20,132 nt of DNA from NCBI GenBank assembly GCA_007130265.1, contig SLST01000041.1:1-20132 (forward strand), written 5' to 3'. Shown here in pieces: positions 7,256 through 15,578 of the stretch. Position 1 is the first letter of the stretch; the number at the start of each line of letters is the position of its first letter. This DNA comes from Spirochaetales bacterium (GTDB lineage Bacteria > Spirochaetota > Spirochaetia > DSM-27196 > SLST01). Under the pieces are notes generated by a model. That model was not told where the DNA came from and ran no database searches. It saw only the letters and a list, made by a program, of their open reading frames with translations. Made by a program: the position numbers and the translations under genes.

Positions 7256-8587
7256 ATGGTTCTGCTGCCACCCAGTCGCGATTTACGCACCGCTTCACGC
7301 CTTACCCTCCTGATGATCGCCTTCTCGGCTCTCCTTGGAGCCTGCGGGAGCCGTACCATCGGGACCGGTGTTATTCTCTGGTCGCCGGAGGAGACGGTGA
7401 TCAGGTCAGGAAGCGTCGTCACCGTACTCTCACAGTCGGACATCACCGACACCTACCGAGTCTCGGCTGATGAGCTTGTAGAGCCTCTCGACATTGCCCG
7501 ATGGCGCGTTGAGGTGCACGCGGAAGAGACGACCGCGCGAATGCGTGCGGCCGAATATCTGTCCGCACTCGAGGGCAACCCGTCGCTTCACGCTCGAGCG
7601 ACGCGCAGCGCACTCCCGCTGCGGTCGGAGCCTCGTGCCTCCGCGGGCAACACGGTCTACCGATTAAGGGAGAACGAACAGGTCAAGCTGATCGGGCGAG
7701 AACCCGAACAGACGAATATCGAAGGGCTCGTATCGTACTGGTACGAGGCGATGACCGAGACCGGAGAGCGTGGATGGGTATTCGGCTACACCCTGCAGGT
7801 CTTCGACCCGACCGACGACACGGTAGTCGTGGAGACGGGCAGGGGCGCGGATCCGCTGATCGACATGCTGCTGCAGAACGTCTGGCGACCGGTCTACTAC
7901 CTCGAGATGATCTCCAGCCGCGCCTTCGATCTCGAGCTGTTCCGGCCGGAGTTCGGCCTTTTCCCCCGTCCTGAGGACAACCAACTCGAGCTCGTCCTGC
8001 CCTACCACGCCACTGTCTTCGAGTATGAGCGCATCGCCGCGGCGGGCCCACGGCGGTACGTGGCGGAAGGAACGTCCTTGCAGCTCACTTTCCAGCGCAA
8101 CGACGAACTGAGCCTTCGGTACACGCACGACGGCCGACAGTACGTCCTCGCAATGCAGCGTGTTCCGGGAGACATCCAGGAGTACGTGGAGAACGAGATC
8201 GAGCGCAGGCGCGCTCGCTACGAGCGGCTGCTCGAACGTGGGCCCGACTTCGGAAGCGATGCGTACGGAGCTCTCACGCTGCTGGAGAACCAGCGGTTCA
8301 ACTGGTCCGGCTATCACAGGCTCGTTCCAACCGCGATCAGCCCGCAGGCGTCTTCGACCGGCCGGATCGACCTCGGCCTCTACCTGAGCCCCGCGCTGCG
8401 ACAGGAGTACCAGGGAGCACTCTCCTTCAGCTTCGACGGAGCGCAGGCGACCACGAGTTTCGTCTACCAACTGCTCGAGGGCGGAATCAGGCTCGTGTGG
8501 GTTCCGGCCAACAACATCCGCGATCGCGTCGTTCAGAGTGTCGGCGTCTCACCGCTGACGATCTTCATGTCCGCCGTCGGAGAGTAG
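7256..8587 (+). CDS. SH3-type domain lipoprotein
   Basis: A 443-residue exported protein. The signal peptide ends in the lipobox L-G-A-C with lipidated Cys30. Residues 36-75 (GVILWSPEE, VIRSGSVVTVLSQS, TYRV) look like one small SH3-like beta barrel, and residues 117-183 (LPLRSEPRASAGNTVYRL, QVKLIGR, YWYEAMTETGERGWVFGY) form a clear bacterial SH3 domain ending in the GWVFGY signature. Such domains often bind peptidoglycan or envelope partners. The remaining 250 residues contain charged helical and beta segments with no motif I know. The ATG is preceded by GGAG (7246-7249) with 6 bases spacing. The stop codon directly abuts the ATG of the ABC-F gene, so the two are almost certainly co-transcribed. 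Confidence 0.8.
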   Translation: MVLLPPSRDLRTASRLTLLMIAFSALLGACGSRTIGTGVILWSPEETVIRSGSVVTVLSQSDITDTYRVSADELVEPLDIARWRVEVHAEETTARMRAAEYLSALEGNPSLHARATRSALPLRSEPRASAGNTVYRLRENEQVKLIGREPEQTNIEGLVSYWYEAMTETGERGWVFGYTLQVFDPTDDTVVVETGRGADPLIDMLLQNVWRPVYYLEMISSRAFDLELFRPEFGLFPRPEDNQLELVLPYHATVFEYERIAAAGPRRYVAEGTSLQLTFQRNDELSLRYTHDGRQYVLAMQRVPGDIQEYVENEIERRRARYERLLERGPDFGSDAYGALTLLENQRFNWSGYHRLVPTAISPQASSTGRIDLGLYLSPALRQEYQGALSFSFDGAQATTSFVYQLLEGGIRLVWVPANNIRDRVVQSVGVSPLTIFMSAVGE

Positions 8588-10618
8588 ATGGCCCATATCC
8601 AGGCAAGCGATATAAGCCTCGCGTACGCCGATCGGGACATTCTCAGGAACGTGAACCTGACTCTCTCGTCAGGAGACCGGTGCGCCCTCGCCGGCGCCAA
8701 CGGAAGCGGCAAGTCGTCGCTCATGAAGATCCTCGCGAACCAGCTGATCCCCGACTCGGGTTCCGTCGTCGCGACCAGCGGGGCCCGGGTCGTCTATCTT
8801 CCCCAGTCCGGGATCGTCCATACGGGACAGACGCTCGACGAGGAAGTCGAGCTCGCCTACGGGCCGATTGCGAGCCTCCTCGCGCAGCGCGACCACGTGG
8901 CCGAGCAGATGCAGGCTCGCGATGCCTCGGCGCCTGACCTCGAAGCACTGGTGCAGGAGCACCATGAGATCCAGGAGCGTATCGAAGGCAGCGGCTACTA
9001 CGACCGCGAGGAACAGATCGACCGGATCCTCACCGGCCTGGGGTTCAGCCGGTCGGACCGCAACCGCGGAGTCGGCGAGTTCTCCGGAGGCTGGCAGATG
9101 CGCATCGCACTGGCCAAGGTCCTCCTGTCGGGTCCCGACTTCCTCTTGCTCGACGAACCGACGAACTACCTCGACGTGGAGGCGCGGGTATGGCTCGGGA
9201 ACTATCTCGCCTCGTACGGAGGAGGCGTCCTCGTCGTCAGCCACGACCGCCGATTCCTCGATCAGACGATCAACACCGTGTGGGAACTCTTTCTCGCAGA
9301 AGTGAAACGCTACCGGGGCTCGTACAGCGACTACGAACGCCAGCGGGAAGAGGAAATCGACCGGCTTGCCTCGGCGTGGGAACAGCAGCAGGAGGAGATC
9401 CGAAGAATCGAAGACTTCATTCGACGGTTCCGTGCTACGGCATCCAAGGCACGCCAGGTTCAGAGTCGGATCAAGCAGCTCGAAAAGATGGAGCCAATCG
9501 TCATCCCGGAGCACCTGAAACACATCTCCATTTCCTTCCCGGCGGCGCCGCGGTCGGGACGCGAGGTGGTAACTCTCGAAACGGTGTCTCGCAGCTACGG
9601 AACCAACTCTGTCCTCGAAGGCGTCGACCTCGTTATCAGGCGCGGTGAGAAGGTGGTGCTCGTTGGGCCGAACGGCGCCGGCAAGTCGACGCTGATGCGC
9701 ATCATCGCCGAAGCAGACTCTGACCACACCGGCACCATGCGCCTTGGAGCGGAGGTGAGCGTAGGCTTCTACGCCGACGACGACAGTTGGCTTTCCGGCG
9801 TCTCGGCGTCCCCGTCGGCAGGGGTCGGCGACTCGAGCCCCTCGGTGCTCGACGTCACCATGGGGTCTGCCCACGGACAGACCGAACAACAAATCAGAGA
9901 TATGCTCGGCGCATTCCTCTTCCGCGGCGACGACGTGTACAAGTCGGTTGGCGTGCTCTCCGGAGGCGAGCGAAGTCGCCTTGCGATGCTTCAACTGCTC
10001 CTGCACCCCCACAATCTGCTCGTCCTTGACGAGCCGACGAACCACCTCGATATGGCGAGTAAGGACGTCCTGCTCGACGCGCTGCGCCACTTCAGGGGAA
10101 CGATCGTCTTCGTCAGCCACGACCGTGAGTTCATTGAGAAGCTTGCAGGACGCGTCATCGAGCTACGCCCCGATCCGCGCGACGCACGCGCGCCGTCACT
10201 GGTCTCAGACTACCCCGGAGACTACCATTACTACGCATGGCGGCTCGAACACCAGGGCGAAACGCTGGAAAGCGGGCCCACGCGTGGCGCCCGAGCTACC
10301 GTGACGCCGGAGTCCAACGACACGAGCGGTCGCCGATCGCCCCCGGCAACAACACACGACGAGCAGAAGGCGCTGCGCAGCCGCAGACAGCAGCTCGAGC
10401 GTCGGGTCGAGTCGCTTCTCGAACGAATTGCTCGTCAGGAGGAACGCCACGACGCGCTTCAGCAAGAACTCGCCGACCCTCACGTCTACGGCGATGGCGC
10501 CGAAGTGAAGCGCCGCACCACGGAGCTGCGGCGGATCGACGCAGCGATCGAAGAGCTCACCCGCGAATGGGAGTCGGCAACCATGGAGCTCGAGTCGCCG
10601 ACGATCGCCGGTGGGTGA
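8588..10618 (+). CDS. ABC-F family ATPase (YheS/Uup/YdiF-type)
   Basis: A soluble 676-residue protein with two ATP-binding domains and no membrane segments, the ABC-F class whose studied members act on the ribosome. Domain 1: Walker A GANGSGKSS (36-44), signature FSGGWQMR (165-172), Walker B FLLLDEPTNYLD (185-196), switch His219. Linker 235-305 is a long charged helix pair with FIRRFRATASKARQVQSRIKQLEK, typical of the family and not of the ARE antibiotic-resistance type in any way I can show. Domain 2: GPNGAGKST (360-368), LSGGERSR (457-464), LLVLDEPTNHLD (477-488), His511. The C-terminal 590-670 is a coiled coil like that of Uup/YdiF. Oddity: the second Q-loop reads GFYADDDSW instead of the usual Y-(A/S)-Q, followed by a Ser/Gly-rich insert (403-419). 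GGAG at 8579-8582 precedes the ATG. Confidence 0.92.
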   Translation: MAHIQASDISLAYADRDILRNVNLTLSSGDRCALAGANGSGKSSLMKILANQLIPDSGSVVATSGARVVYLPQSGIVHTGQTLDEEVELAYGPIASLLAQRDHVAEQMQARDASAPDLEALVQEHHEIQERIEGSGYYDREEQIDRILTGLGFSRSDRNRGVGEFSGGWQMRIALAKVLLSGPDFLLLDEPTNYLDVEARVWLGNYLASYGGGVLVVSHDRRFLDQTINTVWELFLAEVKRYRGSYSDYERQREEEIDRLASAWEQQQEEIRRIEDFIRRFRATASKARQVQSRIKQLEKMEPIVIPEHLKHISISFPAAPRSGREVVTLETVSRSYGTNSVLEGVDLVIRRGEKVVLVGPNGAGKSTLMRIIAEADSDHTGTMRLGAEVSVGFYADDDSWLSGVSASPSAGVGDSSPSVLDVTMGSAHGQTEQQIRDMLGAFLFRGDDVYKSVGVLSGGERSRLAMLQLLLHPHNLLVLDEPTNHLDMASKDVLLDALRHFRGTIVFVSHDREFIEKLAGRVIELRPDPRDARAPSLVSDYPGDYHYYAWRLEHQGETLESGPTRGARATVTPESNDTSGRRSPPATTHDEQKALRSRRQQLERRVESLLERIARQEERHDALQQELADPHVYGDGAEVKRRTTELRRIDAAIEELTREWESATMELESPTIAGG

Positions 10619-12179
10619 ACGGCGGCCCGACGGCAGGGCGGCGCGGGAGTTCCGGCGATTCATCCCGCCGGCCCGGTTCGCCGACCCCGGCAGGTACGAG
10701 CGCGACGCGGGTATCTTCTCGCTTACCCCGACAGCGGTCATCCGGGCGACCGACGAAGATCAGATCTCGAGTATTCTCCGAACCTCCGCCCGCCTCGGCC
10801 TTCCCGTGGTCGCACGGGCCGGCGGCAGTAACACCGGCGGCGCCGCGATCACCGACGGGACCATGCTGCTCCTCGACGGGGAAGAGTTCAGCGACATCGA
10901 GATCGACGAGGCCCGCGGCCGGCTGCGTTGCGGCGCCGCAGTACGACACGACCAGCTCCAGCGCGCCTTTGAGCGATTCGGCTTCCACCTGCCGTCCGAT
11001 CCGTCGAGCGGTCCGTTCTCCCGGCTTGGCGGAAACATCAACACTCGGGCAAGCGGGCCTCATGCCCTCCGCCACGGCGCGATCAACCGCTACATCCGGG
11101 AGATCCGGTTCATCACCGCTCAGGGAGCGATCATCGACACGCGGCGCCCCGCGGATGTCCCGCGCGGCATCGTCGTGGCGCTGAGCAAGCTCGCGGGGAA
11201 ACTCGCTGCAGACGCGTCGGTGAAGGCCAGACTCGAGGCGAGGCGCGACGGCAAGTGGGCCTCCGGATACGAGCTGCTCGCACTAATCGATCACGCCGAT
11301 GATCCGGTACGCGCGTTGCCGCGCCTGATGACTGGAAGCGTCGGCACGCTGGGCATCGTCACTGAAGCCGAGATCGAGGGTCGCCGCCGGGATGAGGGCC
11401 GCGCGGCGGTACTCCTGCGTTTCGAGCACGACCGCGATGCCTGTGCCGCGGCCCTCGTCCTTCGCGATGACGCTCAGGCCGTGGAGATGGTTTCATCCAC
11501 GACGCTCGAGCTTCTCCGCGAGCATGCACCCGCGCTCTGCGGGGAGGACGACGGCAGCCTTCTGATCGTCGAATACTCCGGCTGTGACGCAGCGGCGAGG
11601 GCGCAGGAGGCGGTTAACCGGCTTCCGTCGGGGAGCGGAGTGCGCACGCGACGGATTGCCACCAGCGAACGGCAGATAGCCGCCGTCTGGCGTGAACGCA
11701 AGGCCCTGCTCCCGATGGTGCGCCGTCTCACAGGGACGATTGGAGTGCCGTACTCAGTCGTCAACGACGTGGGGATCGATGTCTCGCTCCTGCCGCAGCT
11801 GCTCGAAGGCGCTGAGCGCATCTTTGCCGGCCATCGTCTTCCGGCCGCCGTCTACGGTCATGCCGGGAGCGGAAACCTTCATCTGCGGCCGTTCTTCGCA
11901 CCCGCAGACGCGAGGACGGTGGCGGCTGTTGCTGAGGAGATATACGCCCTGGTGACCGACCTGCACGGTACGATCACCGCAGAACACGGGATGGGGCGGC
12001 TGCGAGCGCCTTTTCTCGAGCTCGAATGGGGGTCGGACATCGTGAGTGCGATGCGCGACCTCAAGGGAATATTCGATCCCGATGATATCCTCAATCCCGG
12101 TGTACTCTTCGTTCCCGGGAGTCACCGGTTCCGAACGGACGGGTGGCCGACCTCCCCCTCGCTTTCCGGCTCAGGATAA
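10611..12179 (+). CDS. FAD-linked oxidase, GlcD/YdiJ-like, without iron-sulfur domain
   Basis: A 522-residue flavoprotein of the vanillyl-alcohol-oxidase superfamily, probably oxidising a D-2-hydroxyacid; the substrate cannot be read from sequence. The PCMH FAD-binding domain spans about 35-250, with the pyrophosphate loop VVARAGGSNTGGAAI (66-80) in place of the usual R-(G/A)-x-GTSLSGG, SRLGGNINTRASGPHALRHGA (137-157) and GSVGTLGIVTEAEI. The C-terminal FAD-oxidase domain carries HAGSGNLHLRP (about 417), the ITAEHGMGRLR motif (about 456-466) and the KGIFDPDDILNPG ending. YdiJ-type relatives continue into a [4Fe-4S]/CCG half, which is absent here. The GTG start overlaps the ABC-F stop by 8 bases. 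No good Shine-Dalgarno site is seen, so translation is probably coupled. Confidence 0.85.
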   Translation: MGERRPDGRAAREFRRFIPPARFADPGRYERDAGIFSLTPTAVIRATDEDQISSILRTSARLGLPVVARAGGSNTGGAAITDGTMLLLDGEEFSDIEIDEARGRLRCGAAVRHDQLQRAFERFGFHLPSDPSSGPFSRLGGNINTRASGPHALRHGAINRYIREIRFITAQGAIIDTRRPADVPRGIVVALSKLAGKLAADASVKARLEARRDGKWASGYELLALIDHADDPVRALPRLMTGSVGTLGIVTEAEIEGRRRDEGRAAVLLRFEHDRDACAAALVLRDDAQAVEMVSSTTLELLREHAPALCGEDDGSLLIVEYSGCDAAARAQEAVNRLPSGSGVRTRRIATSERQIAAVWRERKALLPMVRRLTGTIGVPYSVVNDVGIDVSLLPQLLEGAERIFAGHRLPAAVYGHAGSGNLHLRPFFAPADARTVAAVAEEIYALVTDLHGTITAEHGMGRLRAPFLELEWGSDIVSAMRDLKGIFDPDDILNPGVLFVPGSHRFRTDGWPTSPSLSGSG

Positions 12180-12191
12180 ATGCAGTATCCT
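12163..12191 (+). promoter_or_regulatory. Candidate promoter for xthA and the downstream run
   Basis: TTTCCG (12163-12168) and TATCCT (12186-12191, 4/6) are 17 bases apart, and the -10 ends 8 bases before the ATG at 12200. The -35 lies inside the last codons of the FAD oxidase gene. The arrangement copies the aroK promoter (same -35 hexamer, same spacing, same distance to the start). Confidence 0.35.
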
Positions 12192-12199
12192 TCACAGCC

Positions 12200-12970
12200 A
12201 TGAGGCGGATTCTCTCGTGGAACGTGAACGGCATCCGTGCCGTCGCGAAGAAAGGCTTTCTCGAGTGGCTCGATCACGAGTCGCCCGACATCCTCTGCGT
12301 GCAGGAGACCAAGGCGCAACCCGACCAGCTGAACGATGAGTTGCGTGAGCCCGACGGGTATCATGCATACTGGGCTTCCGCGGAGCGGAAGGGGTACAGC
12401 GGCGTTGCGGTATTCACGCGGGAGGAGCCGCGCCTCGTCCAGCGGATGGGGATCTCGAGGTTTGATGATGAAGGACGGGTCCTCCTGCTCGAGTACCCGG
12501 AGTTCACGCTGATCACTGCGTACTTTCCCAATAGTCAGGACGGTGGGAAGCGACTTGAGTACAAACTCGACTTCTGCGACTCGATGCGATCGCTCTGTGA
12601 CGAGATAGACCGATCTGGAACTCCGCTCGTTCTCTGCGGCGACTACAACATAGCGCACAAACCGATTGACCTTGCTCGCCCCAAGGAAAACGAACAGAGC
12701 CCCGGCTACCTGCCGGAGGAACGCGCATGGATGGACCGGTTCATCGGCGCCGGGTACCGGGACACCTTTCGGCTGTTCACCGAAGACGGCGGGCACTACA
12801 CCTGGTGGAGCTACTTCACGAAGGGCCGCGAGCGCAACGTCGGATGGCGCATCGATTACCATTGCGTCAACCCGGTTGCGATCGCATCCGTGACCGCAGC
12901 GCGGATACTGCAGGATGTCATGGGATCGGACCATTGTCCCGTTGAGATCACCATCGACAAGGGGCCGTGA
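12200..12970 (+). CDS. xthA: Exodeoxyribonuclease III / AP endonuclease
   Basis: Cuts DNA 5' to abasic sites and removes 3' blocking groups in base excision repair. The 256-residue exonuclease-endonuclease-phosphatase fold protein has WNVNGIRA (7-14, Asn8/Asn10), VQETKAQ (34-40, metal-binding Glu36), the FPNSQDGGKRLEYKLDF block (109-125), GDYNIAH (147-153, Asp148/Asn150), WRIDY (216-220, Asp219) and GSDHCPVE (242-249, Asp244-His245). All catalytic positions are present. The ATG at 12200 gives the normal N-terminus; an in-frame upstream start at 12143 would add 19 residues overlapping the previous gene and no family sequence. The stop shares one base with the rhomboid ATG (TGATG). Confidence 0.95.
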   Translation: MRRILSWNVNGIRAVAKKGFLEWLDHESPDILCVQETKAQPDQLNDELREPDGYHAYWASAERKGYSGVAVFTREEPRLVQRMGISRFDDEGRVLLLEYPEFTLITAYFPNSQDGGKRLEYKLDFCDSMRSLCDEIDRSGTPLVLCGDYNIAHKPIDLARPKENEQSPGYLPEERAWMDRFIGAGYRDTFRLFTEDGGHYTWWSYFTKGRERNVGWRIDYHCVNPVAIASVTAARILQDVMGSDHCPVEITIDKGP

Positions 12971-13566
12971 TGCGGATCACCTACAATGCGCCGGTCACGC
13001 TCACGTTCGCCCTGCTGAGCGCGCTCGTGCTTCTCGTCGACTCGGTTACCGGAATGGGCCTCACCGCGGGCTTGTTCATGGTCGGGCCGACGATGAGCCT
13101 CACGGACCCCCTCGACTACCTGCGACTGGTGACCCACGCGGTCGGCCATGCCGGTTGGGGTCATCTGGTGAGCAACTTCGCGTTCATCCTGCTGCTCGGA
13201 CCGATTCTGGAAGAGAAGTACGGCTCGCGCGCGCTGCTTCTCATGATGATCGTCACGGCCCTCGTCACCGGGGTGCTCAATGTCCTGATCTTCCCGACGG
13301 GCCTGCTCGGTGCGAGCGGCATCGTCTTCATGATGATCCTCCTCAGCTCGTTCACCAACGTCAGACGCGGCGAGATCCCACTGACCTTTATCCTCGTCGT
13401 CCTTCTCTACCTCACGAGAGAGCTCGTGACGGCGTTTCAGGGGGATTCGATTTCTCAGTTCGCCCATATTGCCGGCGGGGTGTGCGGGAGCCTGTTCGGC
13501 TTCCTGCGTCCTGCGCATCCGGCTGACGGTCTCGAATACAGGAGCACCCATGATCGACAAGCTTGA
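12970..13566 (+). CDS. Rhomboid family intramembrane serine protease
   Basis: A 198-residue protein with about six transmembrane helices. Family motifs: THAVGHAGWGHLVSNFAFI (55-73) with the conserved His60/His65/Asn69, the GASG serine motif (catalytic Ser116) and SQFAHIAGG (162-170) with catalytic His166. These form the Ser-His dyad of rhomboid proteases, so it should be active. Substrates are unknown. The ATG at 12970 is preferred over a GTG three bases earlier because AAGGGG (12959-12964) then has 5 bases of spacing. The last 17 bases overlap the start of prfA, an unusual partnership between membrane proteolysis and translation termination that probably reflects compaction. Confidence 0.9.
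   Translation: MRITYNAPVTLTFALLSALVLLVDSVTGMGLTAGLFMVGPTMSLTDPLDYLRLVTHAVGHAGWGHLVSNFAFILLLGPILEEKYGSRALLLMMIVTALVTGVLNVLIFPTGLLGASGIVFMMILLSSFTNVRRGEIPLTFILVVLLYLTRELVTAFQGDSISQFAHIAGGVCGSLFGFLRPAHPADGLEYRSTHDRQA
13541..13544 (+). promoter_or_regulatory. Shine-Dalgarno site of prfA
   Basis: GGAG within the rhomboid coding sequence, 5 bases before the ATG at 13550. It decides the 355-residue start of prfA against a longer in-frame extension to 13469. Confidence 0.75.
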
Positions 13567-14617
13567 GCAACTGAGCGAGCGCTACGACGAGCTGAACAAA
13601 CTCATCATGGACCCGGATCTCCCCAGGGACCAGAAGCGGTACCGCGAAGTTATGCAGGAGCACGCCTCGCTGAGTGAGACGATGCGGGCCTACGAGGAGT
13701 ACCGGCGCGTGGTCGAATCGCTCGCCGAGACGAGACAGCTTCTCGACGGGGAGACCGACGCAGCGATACGCGAGATGGCCCACGAAGAGCTCGAGACGCT
13801 CGAGGCTCAGTTGTCTGAGCTCGAAGGCCGGCTGCGCGTCCTCCTCGTTCCCAAGGACCCGCTCGACGCGAAGAACGCGATCATGGAAATACGCGCCGGC
13901 ACCGGAGGTGACGAAGCGGCGCTGTTCGCAGCGGACCTCTACCGGATGTACCAGCGCCTTAGTGAGACTCGAAGCTGGAAGGTAGAGGTGATGAGCAGCA
14001 GCCCCACCGAGATAGGAGGATTCAAGGAAGTCGTGTTCTCGATCAGCGGCAGAAACGTCTACGGCGATCTGAAGTACGAGAGCGGCGTTCACCGGGTTCA
14101 GCGAGTCCCGGAAACCGAGTCCGGAGGTCGCATTCACACGTCCGCCGTGACGGTTGCGGTCCTGCCGGAGGCCGAGGAATCCGACCTTCAGGTCAACCAG
14201 GAAGACCTGCGCATCGACGTCTACCGGTCGTCCGGGCCCGGTGGGCAGAGCGTCAACACGACCGACTCGGCGGTCCGCGTAACTCACATACCAACAGGCA
14301 TGGTCGTCACTTGTCAGGACGAGAAATCGCAGCTGAAGAACAAAGCGAAGGCGCTCCGTGTACTCAAGGCGCGACTCTACGAGATGGAGGAAGCCCGGAG
14401 GCACGCAGAGGAGGCAGCGGCCCGCCGCAGCCAGATAGGAAGCGGAGACCGCAGCGAACGTATCCGTACGTACAACTATCCGCAGAACCGCTTCACCGAC
14501 CACCGCATCAACCTCACGCTCTACCGGCTTGACTCAATCCTTCAAGGCGAGCTCGACGAGGCAATTGGGGCGCTCAAAATCACCGACAGGGAGGCGTACC
14601 TCAAGGATCATGCGTGA
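13550..14617 (+). CDS. prfA: Peptide chain release factor 1
   Basis: Recognises UAA and UAG stop codons on the ribosome and triggers peptide release. The 355-residue length is typical. The N-terminal helical domain (1-100) is followed by the core with EIRAGTGGDEA (113-123), the codon-recognition tripeptide PET (187-189) in HRVQRVPETESGGRIHTSA, and the catalytic GGQ (231-233) in RSSGPGGQSVNTTDSAVR. RF2 would have SPF instead of the P-x-T tripeptide, so this is RF1. The C-terminus holds the IRTYNYPQNRFTDHRI block. The gene overlaps rhomboid by 17 bases and prmC, whose product methylates this GGQ glutamine, by 8 bases. Confidence 0.97.
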   Translation: MIDKLEQLSERYDELNKLIMDPDLPRDQKRYREVMQEHASLSETMRAYEEYRRVVESLAETRQLLDGETDAAIREMAHEELETLEAQLSELEGRLRVLLVPKDPLDAKNAIMEIRAGTGGDEAALFAADLYRMYQRLSETRSWKVEVMSSSPTEIGGFKEVVFSISGRNVYGDLKYESGVHRVQRVPETESGGRIHTSAVTVAVLPEAEESDLQVNQEDLRIDVYRSSGPGGQSVNTTDSAVRVTHIPTGMVVTCQDEKSQLKNKAKALRVLKARLYEMEEARRHAEEAAARRSQIGSGDRSERIRTYNYPQNRFTDHRINLTLYRLDSILQGELDEAIGALKITDREAYLKDHA

Positions 14618-15578
14618 CCTACGCTCGCCCGAGAGATCACGCGTGCGGGATGTACTGCAATGGGCGACCTCAGAGTTGCGCCGATGTCTGAAGGACGCGC
14701 CGCTCGGGTCGGCGGATACTCCCTATCTCGATGCGCTGCTGCTACTCAGTCTGGCGACCGGCGAGCCGACCGAGCGACTGCTCGCGTCTCTTCCGGAGGA
14801 GGTGAGCGAGGATGCGCTTGGCCGTTTTGTACGGCTGCTCGATCGACGCTGTCGGGGAACGCCGGTGAGCTACATCCGCGGGATCAAGGAGTTCTACGGA
14901 CGGGAATTCAGCGTGAATCCTGCGGTTCTCGTCCCGCGCCCCGACAGCGAGCTGCTCGTTGAAACAGCGCTCGAAGCTCTCGACTCGCTCGCAATGGTCA
15001 CCGACACTCTCCACCTCCACGACGCCTTTACCGGGTCCGGGTGCATCGCAATAACGATCGCTGCCGAACGGCCGGGCATTGTCGTCAGCGGATCAGACAT
15101 CGATGATTCGGCACTCCTCGTCGCCGCGGCCAACCGGACTCGCCTGCTCGCGCCGGTTGCCGATCCGCCGGCCGACAGGGTGCCTCTATGGCGGAGCAAC
15201 GTCCTTGACGCGGCTGCCCACGAGTGTCGAATCCGCAGGCTTCCAACCCCGCAGATTGTTGCGGCAAACCCGCCCTACCTGAGCGATACTGAGTACGAAG
15301 GCCTGCGCCGCTCCAGCTGGCCCGAACCCGAGAGAGCGCTTCGCGGCGGCTCGGATGGTCTCGACCTCTTCCGGAAGCTCGCACATCAGGCAGTGACGCT
15401 GCTGCCTCCGCTCGGGTATCTTGTTTCTGAGGTCGGCTCACAGCAGGGGGTGATCGGTGCTCGCATACTTGCGGAAGCCGGATTCCGTGACGTCGAGGTG
15501 CGGCAGGACCTCGCGGGTCGAGATCGGGTGCTGATTGCGAGACGATCGACGCAGAGGAGACATGGCAACGACGATTGA
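14610..15578 (+). CDS. prmC: Release factor glutamine methyltransferase
   Basis: Methylates the GGQ glutamine of RF1 and RF2 using S-adenosylmethionine. The 322-residue protein has the N-terminal helical recognition domain (1-85), YIRGIKEFYGREFSVNPAVLVPRPDSE (88-114 in two parts) typical of the family, the SAM-binding FTGSGCIAI (140-148, in which the usual DLCTGSG reads DAFTGSG), and the catalytic NPPY (220-223). It follows prfA with an 8-base overlap, the common substrate-enzyme arrangement. AAGG at 14603-14606 precedes the ATG at 14610. The 3' end overlaps rel by 17 bases. Confidence 0.95.
   Translation: MRDLRSPERSRVRDVLQWATSELRRCLKDAPLGSADTPYLDALLLLSLATGEPTERLLASLPEEVSEDALGRFVRLLDRRCRGTPVSYIRGIKEFYGREFSVNPAVLVPRPDSELLVETALEALDSLAMVTDTLHLHDAFTGSGCIAITIAAERPGIVVSGSDIDDSALLVAAANRTRLLAPVADPPADRVPLWRSNVLDAAAHECRIRRLPTPQIVAANPPYLSDTEYEGLRRSSWPEPERALRGGSDGLDLFRKLAHQAVTLLPPLGYLVSEVGSQQGVIGARILAEAGFRDVEVRQDLAGRDRVLIARRSTQRRHGNDD
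15554..15559 (+). promoter_or_regulatory. Shine-Dalgarno site of rel
   Basis: GAGGAG inside the last codons of prmC, only 2 bases before the ATG at 15562. The sequence is strong but the spacing is shorter than usual. Confidence 0.55.

Noticed and set aside
8669..10120. A 483-codon open frame antisense to the ABC-F gene
   Set aside because: GC-rich codon use (GC-rich third positions) creates long antisense frames; it has no family motif, no start signal, and lies wholly across a confidently assigned gene.
13469..13549. N-terminal extension of release factor 1 by 27 residues
   Set aside because: The ATG at 13550 has a Shine-Dalgarno site and gives the standard RF1 N-terminus; the extension is rhomboid coding sequence in another frame.
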